NCBI GenBank assembly: GCA_019635215.1
Contig: JAHBZZ010000001.1
Coordinates: 124,001 to 188,000 of the forward strand
Direction of reading: 5' to 3'
Length of the DNA: 64,000 nt
DNA from: Nitrosomonas sp.
GTDB taxonomy: Bacteria; Pseudomonadota; Gammaproteobacteria; Burkholderiales; Nitrosomonadaceae
Part shown: one piece after another, positions 43,373 through 52,639 of the stretch
Position numbering within the stretch: the stretch's first letter is position 1
How the letters are laid out: the number at the start of each line of letters is the position of its first letter
The notes under the pieces: model-generated
Databases searched by the model: none
Told to the model about the DNA's origin: nothing
Seen by the model: the letters and a program-made list of their open reading frames with translations, nothing else
Made by a program: the position numbers and the translations under genes

Positions 43373-46300
43373 CTATGCTTCTCGCGCTCCGAGTAATTCC
43401 AGCATATCTTTGATTGACATTCTGCCACTGATGTCACCGTCAGCCAGAAGACTGTCGGCCAGATCGCGTTTATGTTTGTGCAGTGCGACAATTTTGTCTT
43501 CAATAGTATCTTTTACAATCAGACGGTAAACTGTAACAGGCCGTTTTTGTCCCATGCGATGGGCGCGATCGGATGCTTGATCTTCGACCGCCGGATTCCA
43601 CCAGGGATCCATATGCACCACATAATCCGCTGCAGTAAGATTCAAACCCGCGCCTCCCGCTTTCAGACTGATTAAAAATAAATCACCCTGGCCGGATTGA
43701 AATGCATTCACGGCTTTCCTTCGGTTAGACACACTGGTCGCACCATCCAAATACTGATATTGAATACCTTTCTTATCCAGCAATTCCCGAATGATCGCGA
43801 GATGCGCGACAAACTGACTGAATACCAATGCTTTGTGTTGATTAGCGATCAGTTCATCGACAAGCTCTTCAAAGGCCTGCAATTTTGCGCTGCTGAAATC
43901 GATTTCCGGGGATATCAGACGTGGATTGCAGCACGCACGGCGCAGCCGGGTAATTTCCGCCAGAACCTGCAAATGCTGCTGACCACCTGGAACAGACTGT
44001 TTTTGCAGCACTTCAATGGATTGCAGCGCATTCCGGCGCAGCGCCTCATAGAAATCGCGTTCTTCTTCACTCAGCTCGATATGCAAGGTGACTTCGGTGC
44101 GCGCAGGAAGTTCTGTCAGCACATCACGTTTCAGCCGGCGGAGAATGAAAGGCTGCAATAATCGTTTCAGCCGGCGCTGCACGCTGTGATCGCGTTTGTT
44201 TTCGATATCCAATGCGTAGCGTGCATTGAATTCATTGAGCGAGCCCAATAATCCAGGATTGATGAAATGAAATACATTCCACAATTCCCCCAGATGATTC
44301 TCAATCGGCGTTCCTGTTGTGATCATTTTAAAGCCTCCCTTCAGCGCCATTGCTGCTTTTGAGCGTTGTGTCGACGGATTTTTAATCGCCTGCGCTTCAT
44401 CGGCGACAATGGTATGCCAGCATTTCTGTCCCAATCGCTCGGCTTCGGTTTGCAGCAATCCATAACTGCAAACAATCAGATCAAAAGGACCCGCCTCATC
44501 CAATCGTTTTTGCCGGTCGCCGCTACCAAAGTAGTAGACGTTCAGCGTCGGCGCAAAACGCTGTGCTTCCTCGAGCCAGTTATTGCAAACCGAAGTGGGC
44601 GCCAGAATAAGTGTGGGCCCATCGGCAGCGCGCGACAGAATCAGCGCCAGCGACTGAATCGTCTTACCCAGACCCATGTCGTCGGCAAGACATGCGCCAG
44701 CCCCCAGGTAGGCCAGCCGTGTCAGCCACTGGTAACCCTGCAATTGATAATCACGCAATTCTCCCTGAAATGTTGATGGCAGTTGCGGATGCAGGTCATC
44801 GATTTCAGACAGTTTTTTAAGCTGCTCACGCCATTGCTTGCTGGCATTGATATGCATGCCTCCGGTCAAATCGTTCAGCGTCCATGAAGCCAGCGCATGG
44901 AACGCCAGGTCTTTGCCGCTTTTCCTACCCAAGCCTGCAAGATCGTCCAGCCGTTGCCGCAATTCATTGGTCAAAGTAATGAATTGCCCGTCGTCCAGTT
45001 TGACAAAACGCCCTTTGCTTGCTGATAACAATGCCATTAAATTCTGGATTTCGATGACATGATTCTCGTCAACCTGAATATCACCCGAAAGACTGAACCA
45101 GTCATTGGTTTTGCGTACTGAAAAATGCACATGCGACAAACCTGTTTCACGGCTGATTTTGATTGACTTGCCCTGCGGCCATTTCAGCACCGCGAAATCG
45201 CCCAGATTTTGCAGCTGCAGCAGGGTTTCCAGCGCCATTTCCGCATCATCCAATAACCATTTGGTGCTCGCCGTATCATACAAATCCGGACAGCTATCCA
45301 TCACTTGATCGAGAAATTTTTGCTCCAGCTCAAGATCCCGGGTCGTCTGAAAACGTATGCCGTCGATCTCTGCCAGTACGGTCGCCCCTCCTTTACCAGG
45401 TTTATACACCGGGCCACCGTTGGCAAACGGCTGCACAAGGATTTCGACCTGAATACCGTCTCCCATGGGCTGCAACAGAATCTGCAGGCAGCTATCAGCT
45501 TCAACCGTTTCGGCATGCGCAGACCGGGCGCCGATTTCCGACTGTATTGTCAACATGGAGGCAATACCGGAGATTGAATCGATCACTTGCTGCCTGGCCT
45601 GTTTGGGCACTTTGAGCCCTTTCTCTCCGAGAATAGACGCCACATCGTGATGCTGTTGATCGATTTTATAGGCCAGCAAGTCATTCGACGCTGTTCTTTC
45701 AAACACATAATGCTGGTGCCGGTTCAGTTGCGGATAAGGTACAATTTTTATCAGCAGGCTGTTGTTTTGCTCAAGCACCACAAGCTGCAACTCGGCCATA
45801 GATATGTGTATCGGTGAATCGAGCTTACCCGCGGCACTCCAGTATACATTGGGATGCCCTGCAGCCTCGACAACCGCGCGTTCCCTGAGCACAAAGATTT
45901 CCCTGCGGTAATAATTGTAGTAATCATCCTCGTAGTCAATTTCGATCCGATCGCAAATACGCCGATCTTGTTCGGTTAAATAATCGAAATCTTCGATTTC
46001 CTCCCGCAATCGTTTTACCGCAACCGGGCGACCCATACTCCACTTACCATTTTTGTCCAGGCGCTGCATTTTCGGAAACAGGCGTGCATTGCCTTCTTCA
46101 TCAAGTTCGATCAACCAAGCCATACGTACTTGTTTTTGCAGTGATGATGGCTCAGTGCCACATACTTTCTGTTCACCAAGTAAAGTCAAAGCATTAAGCG
46201 CACGTTTCCAATGTTCCACGCGCGGAATCAGGTCAATAATGGCATTGAATGTCGAGTCTTTATATTTTCGTGCAATCTCCGCCGTTATGGAATCGGTTGC

Positions 46301-47548
46301 GCCAAGTCTGTCCAGCAAATTTGAGCTCACTGCTGCGAACCAGAAATAATCGTTTTGCTCCGCCAACTGACAATATACCTTGAGTTTTTTGATAACTCTT
46401 GCATGCTGATTTTCCAAATCGGAGGCTTTATCCAGCCAGTAAAGCATCAATACCTGAAACAACAGGTTATAAGGATTATCCGTTTCAATCTTAAGAAGAA
46501 TGTTGTTATCCGGATGATCAAACTGTTTTCTGCTCTGGTAAATATCAAGCACATAAAGCAATCTGATTGTCAGACCGGTAAAACCGGATCCAGTAGTTTG
46601 ATGCTTGATCGCCGACTGTAGCTGTTTACGCAACAAATCCAAATGTTCTTTTGTTTGACTGCGAAATAACGCCAGATAAAATAAATATTCTGGATACCCG
46701 CCTATGCTGACATTACGTTTACCCGTTTCTTTTCTGAAACGCACCAGCGTTGCCTGGAATCGTTCAATCGAGGCGTCATTCCGATCTTGTATAAAATACA
46801 GCGCGCCCAGTAATGCTTCTGCCAGAGCGCTATCCGTATTTTTCAGTAAATCCTCGATACCTTCCAGGTCACCACGCAGTAAATTGAGCTCGACATAACA
46901 ACAGGAATCAAGATCATCCGGCTGTTTACACGCGCAGAATATTTTTTTTAGTAATTGGAATAAAGCCTTATTATTCTCAACATATAAAAACCGAGCGTTC
47001 AAATAATCAAGCAGCAATTGCAATTTGATTTTTTCCGGCAGTGTTTCAAACCATTGCGGGTTAAAGTTGCTACCAAAAAATTGCATAAAAAACTGTATGA
47101 GATGCGACGAATTTGTTTTCCGAATCCGCTCAAGCTCCTGCAGAAATTCTTTTTCTTTTTTCTGAAAAAAATAAATCCGCAATAAACGGATATTTTTTTG
47201 ATAATTGAATTCTTCCTGCATGAACGGTGTATGCGTTCTGACCAAGCGTTCCAGGCAATCTATCCACTCTGAACGATCGATACCTTTCAGTAGCAAAGTA
47301 TCAGCGATATCATAAGGGCAGTACCACCAGCCAATTTTGGTCAGCGTAATAAGACCCAGACTTTGCAGTTTCTCACGCAGTGGTTTGCCGATAGAATTCG
47401 CCACACTGGCAGGCACACATTCCGATTTTTTTAAAAGATCCTGAAAATAACCTTGTCTGATCGGAATATAGATTACTGACAAGACAATCAAAATATCCTG
47501 TTCTTCTTTAGCGAGCTTTTCAAACTCGATCAGACGTTCCCCGTTCAT
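43373..47548 (-). CDS. Large SNF2-family helicase-like ATPase, 1391 aa
   Basis: The C-terminal ~500 residues are a full SNF2 motor: Walker A DDMGLGKT at 956-963, DEAQ box (VADEAQAIKN, about 1049), motif TTGTPIENHLGELW, and the C-terminal lobe with SLKAGGAGLNLT, DPWWNPAVEDQASDRAHRMGQ. The ~900 residues before it show no domain I can name, apart from helical, TPR-like stretches early on. A good ribosome binding site (AGGAAAGA) stands just before the ATG at 47548. The stop lies near the converging permease gene. The gene is unrelated in sequence to the helicase in the cassette and shows chromosomal, not insert-like, context. DNA translocation or remodelling is expected; the target is unknown. 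Confidence 0.88.
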   Translation of the reverse strand: MNGERLIEFEKLAKEEQDILIVLSVIYIPIRQGYFQDLLKKSECVPASVANSIGKPLREKLQSLGLITLTKIGWWYCPYDIADTLLLKGIDRSEWIDCLERLVRTHTPFMQEEFNYQKNIRLLRIYFFQKKEKEFLQELERIRKTNSSHLIQFFMQFFGSNFNPQWFETLPEKIKLQLLLDYLNARFLYVENNKALFQLLKKIFCACKQPDDLDSCCYVELNLLRGDLEGIEDLLKNTDSALAEALLGALYFIQDRNDASIERFQATLVRFRKETGKRNVSIGGYPEYLFYLALFRSQTKEHLDLLRKQLQSAIKHQTTGSGFTGLTIRLLYVLDIYQSRKQFDHPDNNILLKIETDNPYNLLFQVLMLYWLDKASDLENQHARVIKKLKVYCQLAEQNDYFWFAAVSSNLLDRLGATDSITAEIARKYKDSTFNAIIDLIPRVEHWKRALNALTLLGEQKVCGTEPSSLQKQVRMAWLIELDEEGNARLFPKMQRLDKNGKWSMGRPVAVKRLREEIEDFDYLTEQDRRICDRIEIDYEDDYYNYYRREIFVLRERAVVEAAGHPNVYWSAAGKLDSPIHISMAELQLVVLEQNNSLLIKIVPYPQLNRHQHYVFERTASNDLLAYKIDQQHHDVASILGEKGLKVPKQARQQVIDSISGIASMLTIQSEIGARSAHAETVEADSCLQILLQPMGDGIQVEILVQPFANGGPVYKPGKGGATVLAEIDGIRFQTTRDLELEQKFLDQVMDSCPDLYDTASTKWLLDDAEMALETLLQLQNLGDFAVLKWPQGKSIKISRETGLSHVHFSVRKTNDWFSLSGDIQVDENHVIEIQNLMALLSASKGRFVKLDDGQFITLTNELRQRLDDLAGLGRKSGKDLAFHALASWTLNDLTGGMHINASKQWREQLKKLSEIDDLHPQLPSTFQGELRDYQLQGYQWLTRLAYLGAGACLADDMGLGKTIQSLALILSRAADGPTLILAPTSVCNNWLEEAQRFAPTLNVYYFGSGDRQKRLDEAGPFDLIVCSYGLLQTEAERLGQKCWHTIVADEAQAIKNPSTQRSKAAMALKGGFKMITTGTPIENHLGELWNVFHFINPGLLGSLNEFNARYALDIENKRDHSVQRRLKRLLQPFILRRLKRDVLTELPARTEVTLHIELSEEERDFYEALRRNALQSIEVLQKQSVPGGQQHLQVLAEITRLRRACCNPRLISPEIDFSSAKLQAFEELVDELIANQHKALVFSQFVAHLAIIRELLDKKGIQYQYLDGATSVSNRRKAVNAFQSGQGDLFLISLKAGGAGLNLTAADYVVHMDPWWNPAVEDQASDRAHRMGQKRPVTVYRLIVKDTIEDKIVALHKHKRDLADSLLADGDISGRMSIKDMLELLGAREA

Positions 47549-47674
47549 TCTTTCCTGTTTAAATGACTCAGTAAATTAAAGCTTCTGATTTAAGTATACA
47601 ATGGAAACAATCATGATCTACTCTGTGCACAGCTGCCGCCCCGCTTTTGATTGGCTGCAACTGTTCTTTCAAAC

Positions 47675-48970
47675 ATGACGATAACAAAAAAAATACTGAT
47701 CTGGATGATTGCCGGACTCTTACTAGGCAGTCTGATCAATGCATTTGCCCCGGATAATACAATGATTCAGGATTATCTGGTTAATGGCTTGTTTCATGTC
47801 GTCGGCACAATCTTCATTAATCTATTGAAGATGCTGGTTGTGCCGCTGGTGACTTTCTCATTGATTTGCGGCGTTTGCGGCATTGGCGATGTTAATAAGT
47901 TGGGACGGATTGGCGTTAAATCGCTGGTTTTATTTTTGCTGACTACCATGCTGGCGATTACTCTGGCGGTTTTTGCAGCCGTGAGTATAGGTCCGGGTAA
48001 GGATTCCCAGCGCCCACAGAACATGCAAAGCACTTTTATAGTACCGGAAGCACCGCCATTGACTCAAGTCATTATCGATTTTGTTCCAAGTAACCCGGTT
48101 GCCGCTTTTGCCGAGGGCGATATGCTGCAGGTCATTTTCTTTACGATGCTGTTTTCTATCTGCTTGCTGATGCTTGGCGAGCGCGGCCGTTCAGTGATCG
48201 ATGGTGCGGAGAAATTGAATGAAGTCATGATGCAGATCGTCATCGTTGTCATGTCGATGGCGCCCTATGGCATTTTTGCAATCATGGCTAAAACGTTTGC
48301 GGTGCAAGGTATAGAGTTGATTTTGCCCATGATCAGTTATTTTTGCGTGGTTGTTGCGGTTCTGATCGCTCATACCATAGGAACGTTGATGATCATGTTA
48401 AGACTATTGGGAAAAATCGATCCCGTTCAGTTCCTAAAAAAAGTACGTACCATTCAGATTTTTGCATTCAGTACATCGAGTTCAAACGCAACCATTCCGG
48501 TTACCCTGAAAACCGTGGAAAAACGCATGGGCGTCGACAATGCGACAGCTTCGTTTGTAGTACCGCTCGGTGCAACCATTAATATGGATGGCACAGCGAT
48601 TATGCAGGGTGTCGCCGTTGTATTTATCGCCAATGTTTATGGCATAGAACTTGGTCTGCCCGGTTATCTGACCGTTATTGGCATGGCTGTACTGGCTTCG
48701 ATCGGAACCGCGGGTGTACCTGGTGTCGGCTTGATCATGCTGGCCATGGTATTCAATCAAGTCGGCCTTCCCGTTGAAGGTATCGCATTGATCATGGGTA
48801 TAGACCGTTTACTGGATATGCTGCGTACCGCTGTCAACGTAACCGGTGATGCGGTTGTAACACTGATTGTTGCAAAAAGCGAGAACAGTCTGTCGCTGGA
48901 TATTTTTAATGATCCCGATGCAGGCACCCTGGAATCCGTTCATCTACCGCATGACGCAATGCCGAAATAG
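47675..48970 (+). CDS. Dicarboxylate/amino acid:cation symporter (DAACS family), 431 aa
   Basis: Secondary transporter of the GltP/DctA (SDF) family, using a proton or sodium gradient. Family features: the serine-rich re-entrant loop STSSSNATIPVTL, the substrate/cation-binding NMDGTAIMQGVAVVF motif, and the second re-entrant loop IGTAGVPGVGLIML, followed by DRLLDMLRTAVNVTGD. Eight transmembrane helices are expected. The frame opens at a TTG at 47651, but the ATG at 47675 gives the normal MTITKKILIWMIAG start. Substrate (glutamate/aspartate or C4-dicarboxylates) cannot be fixed by eye. Confidence 0.95.
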   Translation: MTITKKILIWMIAGLLLGSLINAFAPDNTMIQDYLVNGLFHVVGTIFINLLKMLVVPLVTFSLICGVCGIGDVNKLGRIGVKSLVLFLLTTMLAITLAVFAAVSIGPGKDSQRPQNMQSTFIVPEAPPLTQVIIDFVPSNPVAAFAEGDMLQVIFFTMLFSICLLMLGERGRSVIDGAEKLNEVMMQIVIVVMSMAPYGIFAIMAKTFAVQGIELILPMISYFCVVVAVLIAHTIGTLMIMLRLLGKIDPVQFLKKVRTIQIFAFSTSSSNATIPVTLKTVEKRMGVDNATASFVVPLGATINMDGTAIMQGVAVVFIANVYGIELGLPGYLTVIGMAVLASIGTAGVPGVGLIMLAMVFNQVGLPVEGIALIMGIDRLLDMLRTAVNVTGDAVVTLIVAKSENSLSLDIFNDPDAGTLESVHLPHDAMPK

Positions 48971-48978
48971 CAAAACAG

Positions 48979-49401
48979 TTATTCCTTCAGCGAAGGATCA
49001 GTAATAAAGCCAATTCTTGCCATACCGGCATTGGCGGCTTTGCTCATCACTTTGGCGACATGTTCATAATGGGCAAGTTTGTCAGCACGAATATGCAATT
49101 CCGTTTTGGGATCCTGTTCCACGGTCATGGAAAACCGCGCTGACAATTGATCCAGCAATACCGGCTCGCCATTCCAGAACAGGCTGCCATCTGTTCGTAT
49201 CGCCAATTCGACATGCTCGGGTTGTGTAATATTGGGCGTACTTTCCGCCTGCGGCAAATCGATCTTTACTGAATGCGTCAATAACGGTGCTGTAATGATG
49301 AATATGATCAACAATACGAGCATGACATCCACCAGCGGTACGACATTGATTTCAGACATCGGTGCTTGTTGTCCGCCACCGTTCATGCTGCCAAACGCCA
49401 T
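48979..49401 (-). CDS. exbD: Biopolymer transport protein ExbD/TolR family, 140 aa
   Basis: One N-terminal helix with the family aspartate in VPLVDVMLVLLIIFIITAP (Asp near residue 25), then a periplasmic domain ending ANAGMARIGFITDPS. Together with ExbB it forms the proton-driven motor energising TonB. The ATG at 49401 is directly coupled to the exbB stop (shared base). Being next to tonB favours ExbD over TolR. Confidence 0.93.
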   Translation of the reverse strand: MAFGSMNGGGQQAPMSEINVVPLVDVMLVLLIIFIITAPLLTHSVKIDLPQAESTPNITQPEHVELAIRTDGSLFWNGEPVLLDQLSARFSMTVEQDPKTELHIRADKLAHYEHVAKVMSKAANAGMARIGFITDPSLKE

Positions 49402-50147
49402 TATTGTCTCCTGCCTTCAAGATTTGAAAACGTTGCTGCGGGTGCGACTGTCTGCGGTATAGGTTGTACTTTATTATTGTCTCCCATCGTGATCAATACA
49501 AACAAATCATGCGCAAATGCATCCAGGCGTGCAAGCCATATGCGATTACGCCGTGCAAAAGCGTTATAGGCCAGAACGGCCGGAATCGCCACAGCAAGAC
49601 CCAGTGCTGTCATGATCAACGCTTCGCCGACAGGACCGGCAACTTTATCCAGCGTTCCCTGCCCTGATAAACCGATTTGTATCAGCGCATGATAAATTCC
49701 CCAGACAGTCCCAAACAAACCGATATAAGGTGCTGCAGATCCGGCCGATGCAATCAGCGTCAATCCGTTCTCAACACGGGTGGCCTCCTGCTCGATACCG
49801 TTACGCAGGGCGCGTGTCAAAAATTCGCTGGTTCCGCCCGCAGCAGCCAGTTTATACGAATCGTGCACTTTGGAATCCGCCGCCTCTATTCCAAGCTTGG
49901 CCAACTCGGCAAAAGCGTTATTGGGCGCAGCAGTATTGAGCGATTGTTTCACTTCATCCAATGACTCAACACCCCAAAAATGCTTCAAAAATGCAATTGC
50001 GCGTCTTTTAGCGATAAAGTTAGCGATACTTTTGGTAATTATCAGATACCAACTTGCGACTGAAAGTGAAATCAGTAAAACCAGCACACTCATTCCCACG
50101 GCGTCAATTTGAGCGAGAAAATGAGAAAAACCAAGACCTTGTTCCAT
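49401..50147 (-). CDS. exbB: MotA/TolQ/ExbB proton channel, 248 aa
   Basis: Three transmembrane helices with the family signature: IASAGSAAPYIGLFGTVWGI in TM2 and GPVGEALIMTALGLAVAIPAVLAYN in TM3. N-terminal helix at about 18-38 (VGMSVLVLLISLSVASWYL). Begins at the tonB stop codon (the final A of one codon shared) and ends at exbD, a tight tonB-exbB-exbD operon. Confidence 0.94.
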   Translation of the reverse strand: MEQGLGFSHFLAQIDAVGMSVLVLLISLSVASWYLIITKSIANFIAKRRAIAFLKHFWGVESLDEVKQSLNTAAPNNAFAELAKLGIEAADSKVHDSYKLAAAGGTSEFLTRALRNGIEQEATRVENGLTLIASAGSAAPYIGLFGTVWGIYHALIQIGLSGQGTLDKVAGPVGEALIMTALGLAVAIPAVLAYNAFARRNRIWLARLDAFAHDLFVLITMGDNNKVQPIPQTVAPAATFSNLEGRRQ

Positions 50148-50863
50148 TAATTATTTCCTTGCAATACAAAATTAAAAGGTTGCAGTGCAACCGCGCGTAC
50201 AGGCTGACCATCCCGCATTGATGGCCGGCATCGCCAGCTCCTTACCGCTTCCAATGCCGCATTATCCAATCGATCATAACCACTGCTGTCAATTACCCGT
50301 GCACTATCAATACGACCGTTTTCATCCAATTCAACCCGCAATACCAGTTTGCCTTCCTCGCCCATACGCCGTGAAATTGCGGGATATGTCGGTGCTGCAA
50401 GCGATGGGCAGGAAACGGATAACTCCGATGACAGCGTAACTGGTCCGGCTGGCATCTGTGGTCTGGTCGGTGCTTCGGCGACAGGTTTTGGTATAAATTC
50501 CTCCTCAATCGTTTCGGACTCCGGTTCGGGTTCCGGCAACACAACAGGTTGAGGTTGGGAGATCTTCGGTACTTTCGCCACCAATTGTTTTACTTTGGGT
50601 TTGGGTTCTGGTTTTTGAATCGGTTGTAATTTTGCCGGCACAGGTTCTGGTTTGACTTCAGGTTGCGTTTTAGGCTCAGGTAGGGAAATCACTTCAGCAA
50701 ACAGTGTAACTAGCTGTTCAGGTTGCGGCATTATGCGTTGAGTCCATAACATATAAAACAGAGCACCATGAATAATCAACACAAACAAGATGCCCGGTAA
50801 AGAAACAAGACTCTGTTTCGATCCTAAATAATAATTTATATTTTTCTGTGAAAGCGATTGCAT
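50147..50863 (-). CDS. tonB: TonB energy-transducing protein, 238 aa
   Basis: One N-terminal membrane anchor (LVSLPGILFVLIIHGALFYMLW), a long Pro/Glu/Lys-rich periplasm-spanning linker (QPEVKPEPVPAKLQP, PEPKPKVKQ) and a C-terminal TonB domain (VSCPSLAAPTYPAISRRMGEEG..LRVELDENGRIDSARVIDSSGYDRLDNAALEAVRSWRCRPS). This is the component that contacts TonB-dependent outer-membrane receptors. First gene of the operon. No Fur box is recognisable upstream. Confidence 0.94.
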   Translation of the reverse strand: MQSLSQKNINYYLGSKQSLVSLPGILFVLIIHGALFYMLWTQRIMPQPEQLVTLFAEVISLPEPKTQPEVKPEPVPAKLQPIQKPEPKPKVKQLVAKVPKISQPQPVVLPEPEPESETIEEEFIPKPVAEAPTRPQMPAGPVTLSSELSVSCPSLAAPTYPAISRRMGEEGKLVLRVELDENGRIDSARVIDSSGYDRLDNAALEAVRSWRCRPSMRDGQPVRAVALQPFNFVLQGNN

Positions 50864-50876
50864 TGCTGATTAATCA

Positions 50877-51059
50877 TCACCTAATTTCGTTATTTCTTTG
50901 TTTGATAAAATTGAGATACGATACAAGATATTGAGTTAGTGTTACAAGTGTGTTTTTATAGTTGCCCGTTTTCTTATCTATTCCATAAACAAGCAATGGT
51001 GTACCGATTTCTATTAAACATGGAATAATAAAACAAACGATAATAGTTATCAATAACAT
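50877..51059 (-). CDS. Possible small membrane protein, 60 aa (weak)
   Basis: An ATG-initiated frame with one hydrophobic helix (LLITIIVCFIIPCLIEIGTPLLVYG) followed by a short polar part. It lies just upstream of tonB on the same strand. No ribosome binding site is convincing and no family is recognised, so it may be spurious or the end of a lost gene. Confidence 0.25.
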   Translation of the reverse strand: MLLITIIVCFIIPCLIEIGTPLLVYGIDKKTGNYKNTLVTLTQYLVSYLNFIKQRNNEIR

Positions 51060-51121
51060 CCGTACCGGATACTCAAACTGGCACGTGATATTAATGGGAT
51101 AGATGGAAGATAGATCGAATG

Positions 51122-51730
51122 CTAATCCAAGGCGGTAAGCATTACATCTATAATCGCATCCAGTTGATCCGGATCCACCTGAGCTGAAATCATGAGCCGG
51201 ATACCTGCGATACTGCTCATGACATAATAAGCCAATGCTTTGGAATCTTTTTCTTTGGTTATGGTTCCTGTATTCTGGCCGTTCTTGATTGCACGCTGCA
51301 TGATCTCATTAAAACGTATGGTAGCATTCGAAACCAATTGAGAAATATGGACATCACGCCCGGCAAATTCATGTGCCGTATTCATAATAAAACAGCCGAA
51401 ATGCGGTTTGTTCAGCCGTACGTCCAGTACTAATTCACGAAGGAATTTCTCGATAAAATCACGCCCGTTCGGCGTTTCTTTTAATCCTTGTTCCAATAAA
51501 GCAATTTGTTTATCACAGAAAAGATCTAAGCACTGTTCAAACAAACCGGATTTATTACCATACGCATTGTAAAAACTGCTTTTTGAAATATTTGTCGCTT
51601 GCAACAAATCATCGAGAGAAGCACCATCATAGCCTTTCTCCCAAAACACATTCATGGCTGTTTCCATCGCTTCAGCAGGATCAAACCCGAGCGGCCGACC
51701 TTTCTTCATTGCTTTCTGTTGATTTTTCAT
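51122..51730 (-). CDS. TetR/AcrR-family transcriptional regulator, 202 aa
   Basis: N-terminal TetR HTH (about 24-70: AMNVFWEKGYDGASLDDLLQATNISKSSFYNAYGNKSGLF) and a C-terminal ligand-binding domain like that of the TetR_C_16/AcrR type (LVLDVRLNKPHFGCFIMNTAHEFAGRD). Residues 8-13 (KKGRPLGF) are the common arm preceding the HTH. I start at the ATG at 51730; the frame is open five codons further upstream. An inverted repeat TCGAA / TTCGA with a seven-base spacer at 51769-51785 just upstream could be an operator, but this is only a suggestion. Regulated genes are unknown; RDD gene is divergent. Confidence 0.9.
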   Translation of the reverse strand: MKNQQKAMKKGRPLGFDPAEAMETAMNVFWEKGYDGASLDDLLQATNISKSSFYNAYGNKSGLFEQCLDLFCDKQIALLEQGLKETPNGRDFIEKFLRELVLDVRLNKPHFGCFIMNTAHEFAGRDVHISQLVSNATIRFNEIMQRAIKNGQNTGTITKEKDSKALAYYVMSSIAGIRLMISAQVDPDQLDAIIDVMLTALD

Positions 51731-51937
51731 GAGCTTCGCTAACACGCTTTAAATACTCTTTACGTTGATCGAATAAAATTTTCGACGGGCATTTTCCAAT
51801 TCTAATATAGAATATTTAAAAAAAGAATATCCGCTCTTTGAAGAGGGTTTTATTAGATTTGTAGGCTTATAAAAATTCAATCGTTCGATTCCGAAATAAC
51901 TGCAGTATCACTCTTTCATCCTAATTATGATGCGATT

Positions 51938-52354
51938 ATGACATTTTCTTCTTCCGGTTTCTGGCGGCGATTCATTTGTTTGCTTTACGAAGCGCTCATT
52001 CTGCTTGCGGTTATTTTTATTGCCAGTTTCCTTTTTCATCTCATTTTACGCGACACCAGCGCTGCTTATTTCCAGCCACTTTATCGGTCATACTTATTGA
52101 TTGTAATGGGTTATTATTTTGTCTGGTTCTGGACGCATGGCGGACAGACATTGGCAATGCAAACATGGAAAATACGCGTTGTCACCAATGATGGACAAAA
52201 ACTGAGCAGCCGCATAGCAATAATCCGGTATTTGTTAGCGGTAACCGGAATTTTATGCTTCGGTATCGGATTTTTATGGGCTTTGATTGATCGAGAACAT
52301 CAGTATCTTCATGATCGTTTAGCGGGTACCCGCTTGGTTAAAATAACCACTTAA
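51938..52354 (+). CDS. RDD-family membrane protein, 138 aa
   Basis: Short integral membrane protein with the RDD hallmark at the N-terminus (WRRFICLLYEALILLAVIF, where the family often has R-x-x-A-x-x-x-D) and the characteristic conserved block TWKIRVVTNDGQKLSSRIAIIRY, DRLAGTRLVK near the end. Three transmembrane helices. Function in bacteria is unclear; some members are Na+/H+ or other ion transporters. Transcribed divergently from the TetR gene. Confidence 0.85.
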   Translation: MTFSSSGFWRRFICLLYEALILLAVIFIASFLFHLILRDTSAAYFQPLYRSYLLIVMGYYFVWFWTHGGQTLAMQTWKIRVVTNDGQKLSSRIAIIRYLLAVTGILCFGIGFLWALIDREHQYLHDRLAGTRLVKITT

Positions 52355-52639
52355 TCATCGCCTGAAGTGATGAAATCATATCAATGGAATATACAAACCC
52401 AGTCCAAAAAACTATTGTGCGGCTATTCCTCCGCTGCCCGGTATCCTTTAAACAGAAGCCATGGCAAGTTAACTAATTATTTTTTTAGGCCTATATGCTA
52501 GAATTGTTAGTTCTTTTAGAAGTTAAAAGCTTTAATAATTAATAATACAGTTAATTATTAGTGCGTTATGACGTAAGTATAGGTGGTATAAAAAAGAGTA
52601 TTAAGTATATTCCCAACGCCAGTCTGAGGATATTTCCAT
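52355..52639. promoter_or_regulatory. AT-rich region upstream of the GGDEF gene
   Basis: 285 bases with no gene. It is strongly AT-rich, including an imperfect palindrome around TAATAATTAATAATACAG / TTAATTATTA (about 52531-52560). The promoter of the GGDEF gene is expected here; no operator is identifiable. Confidence 0.35.
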
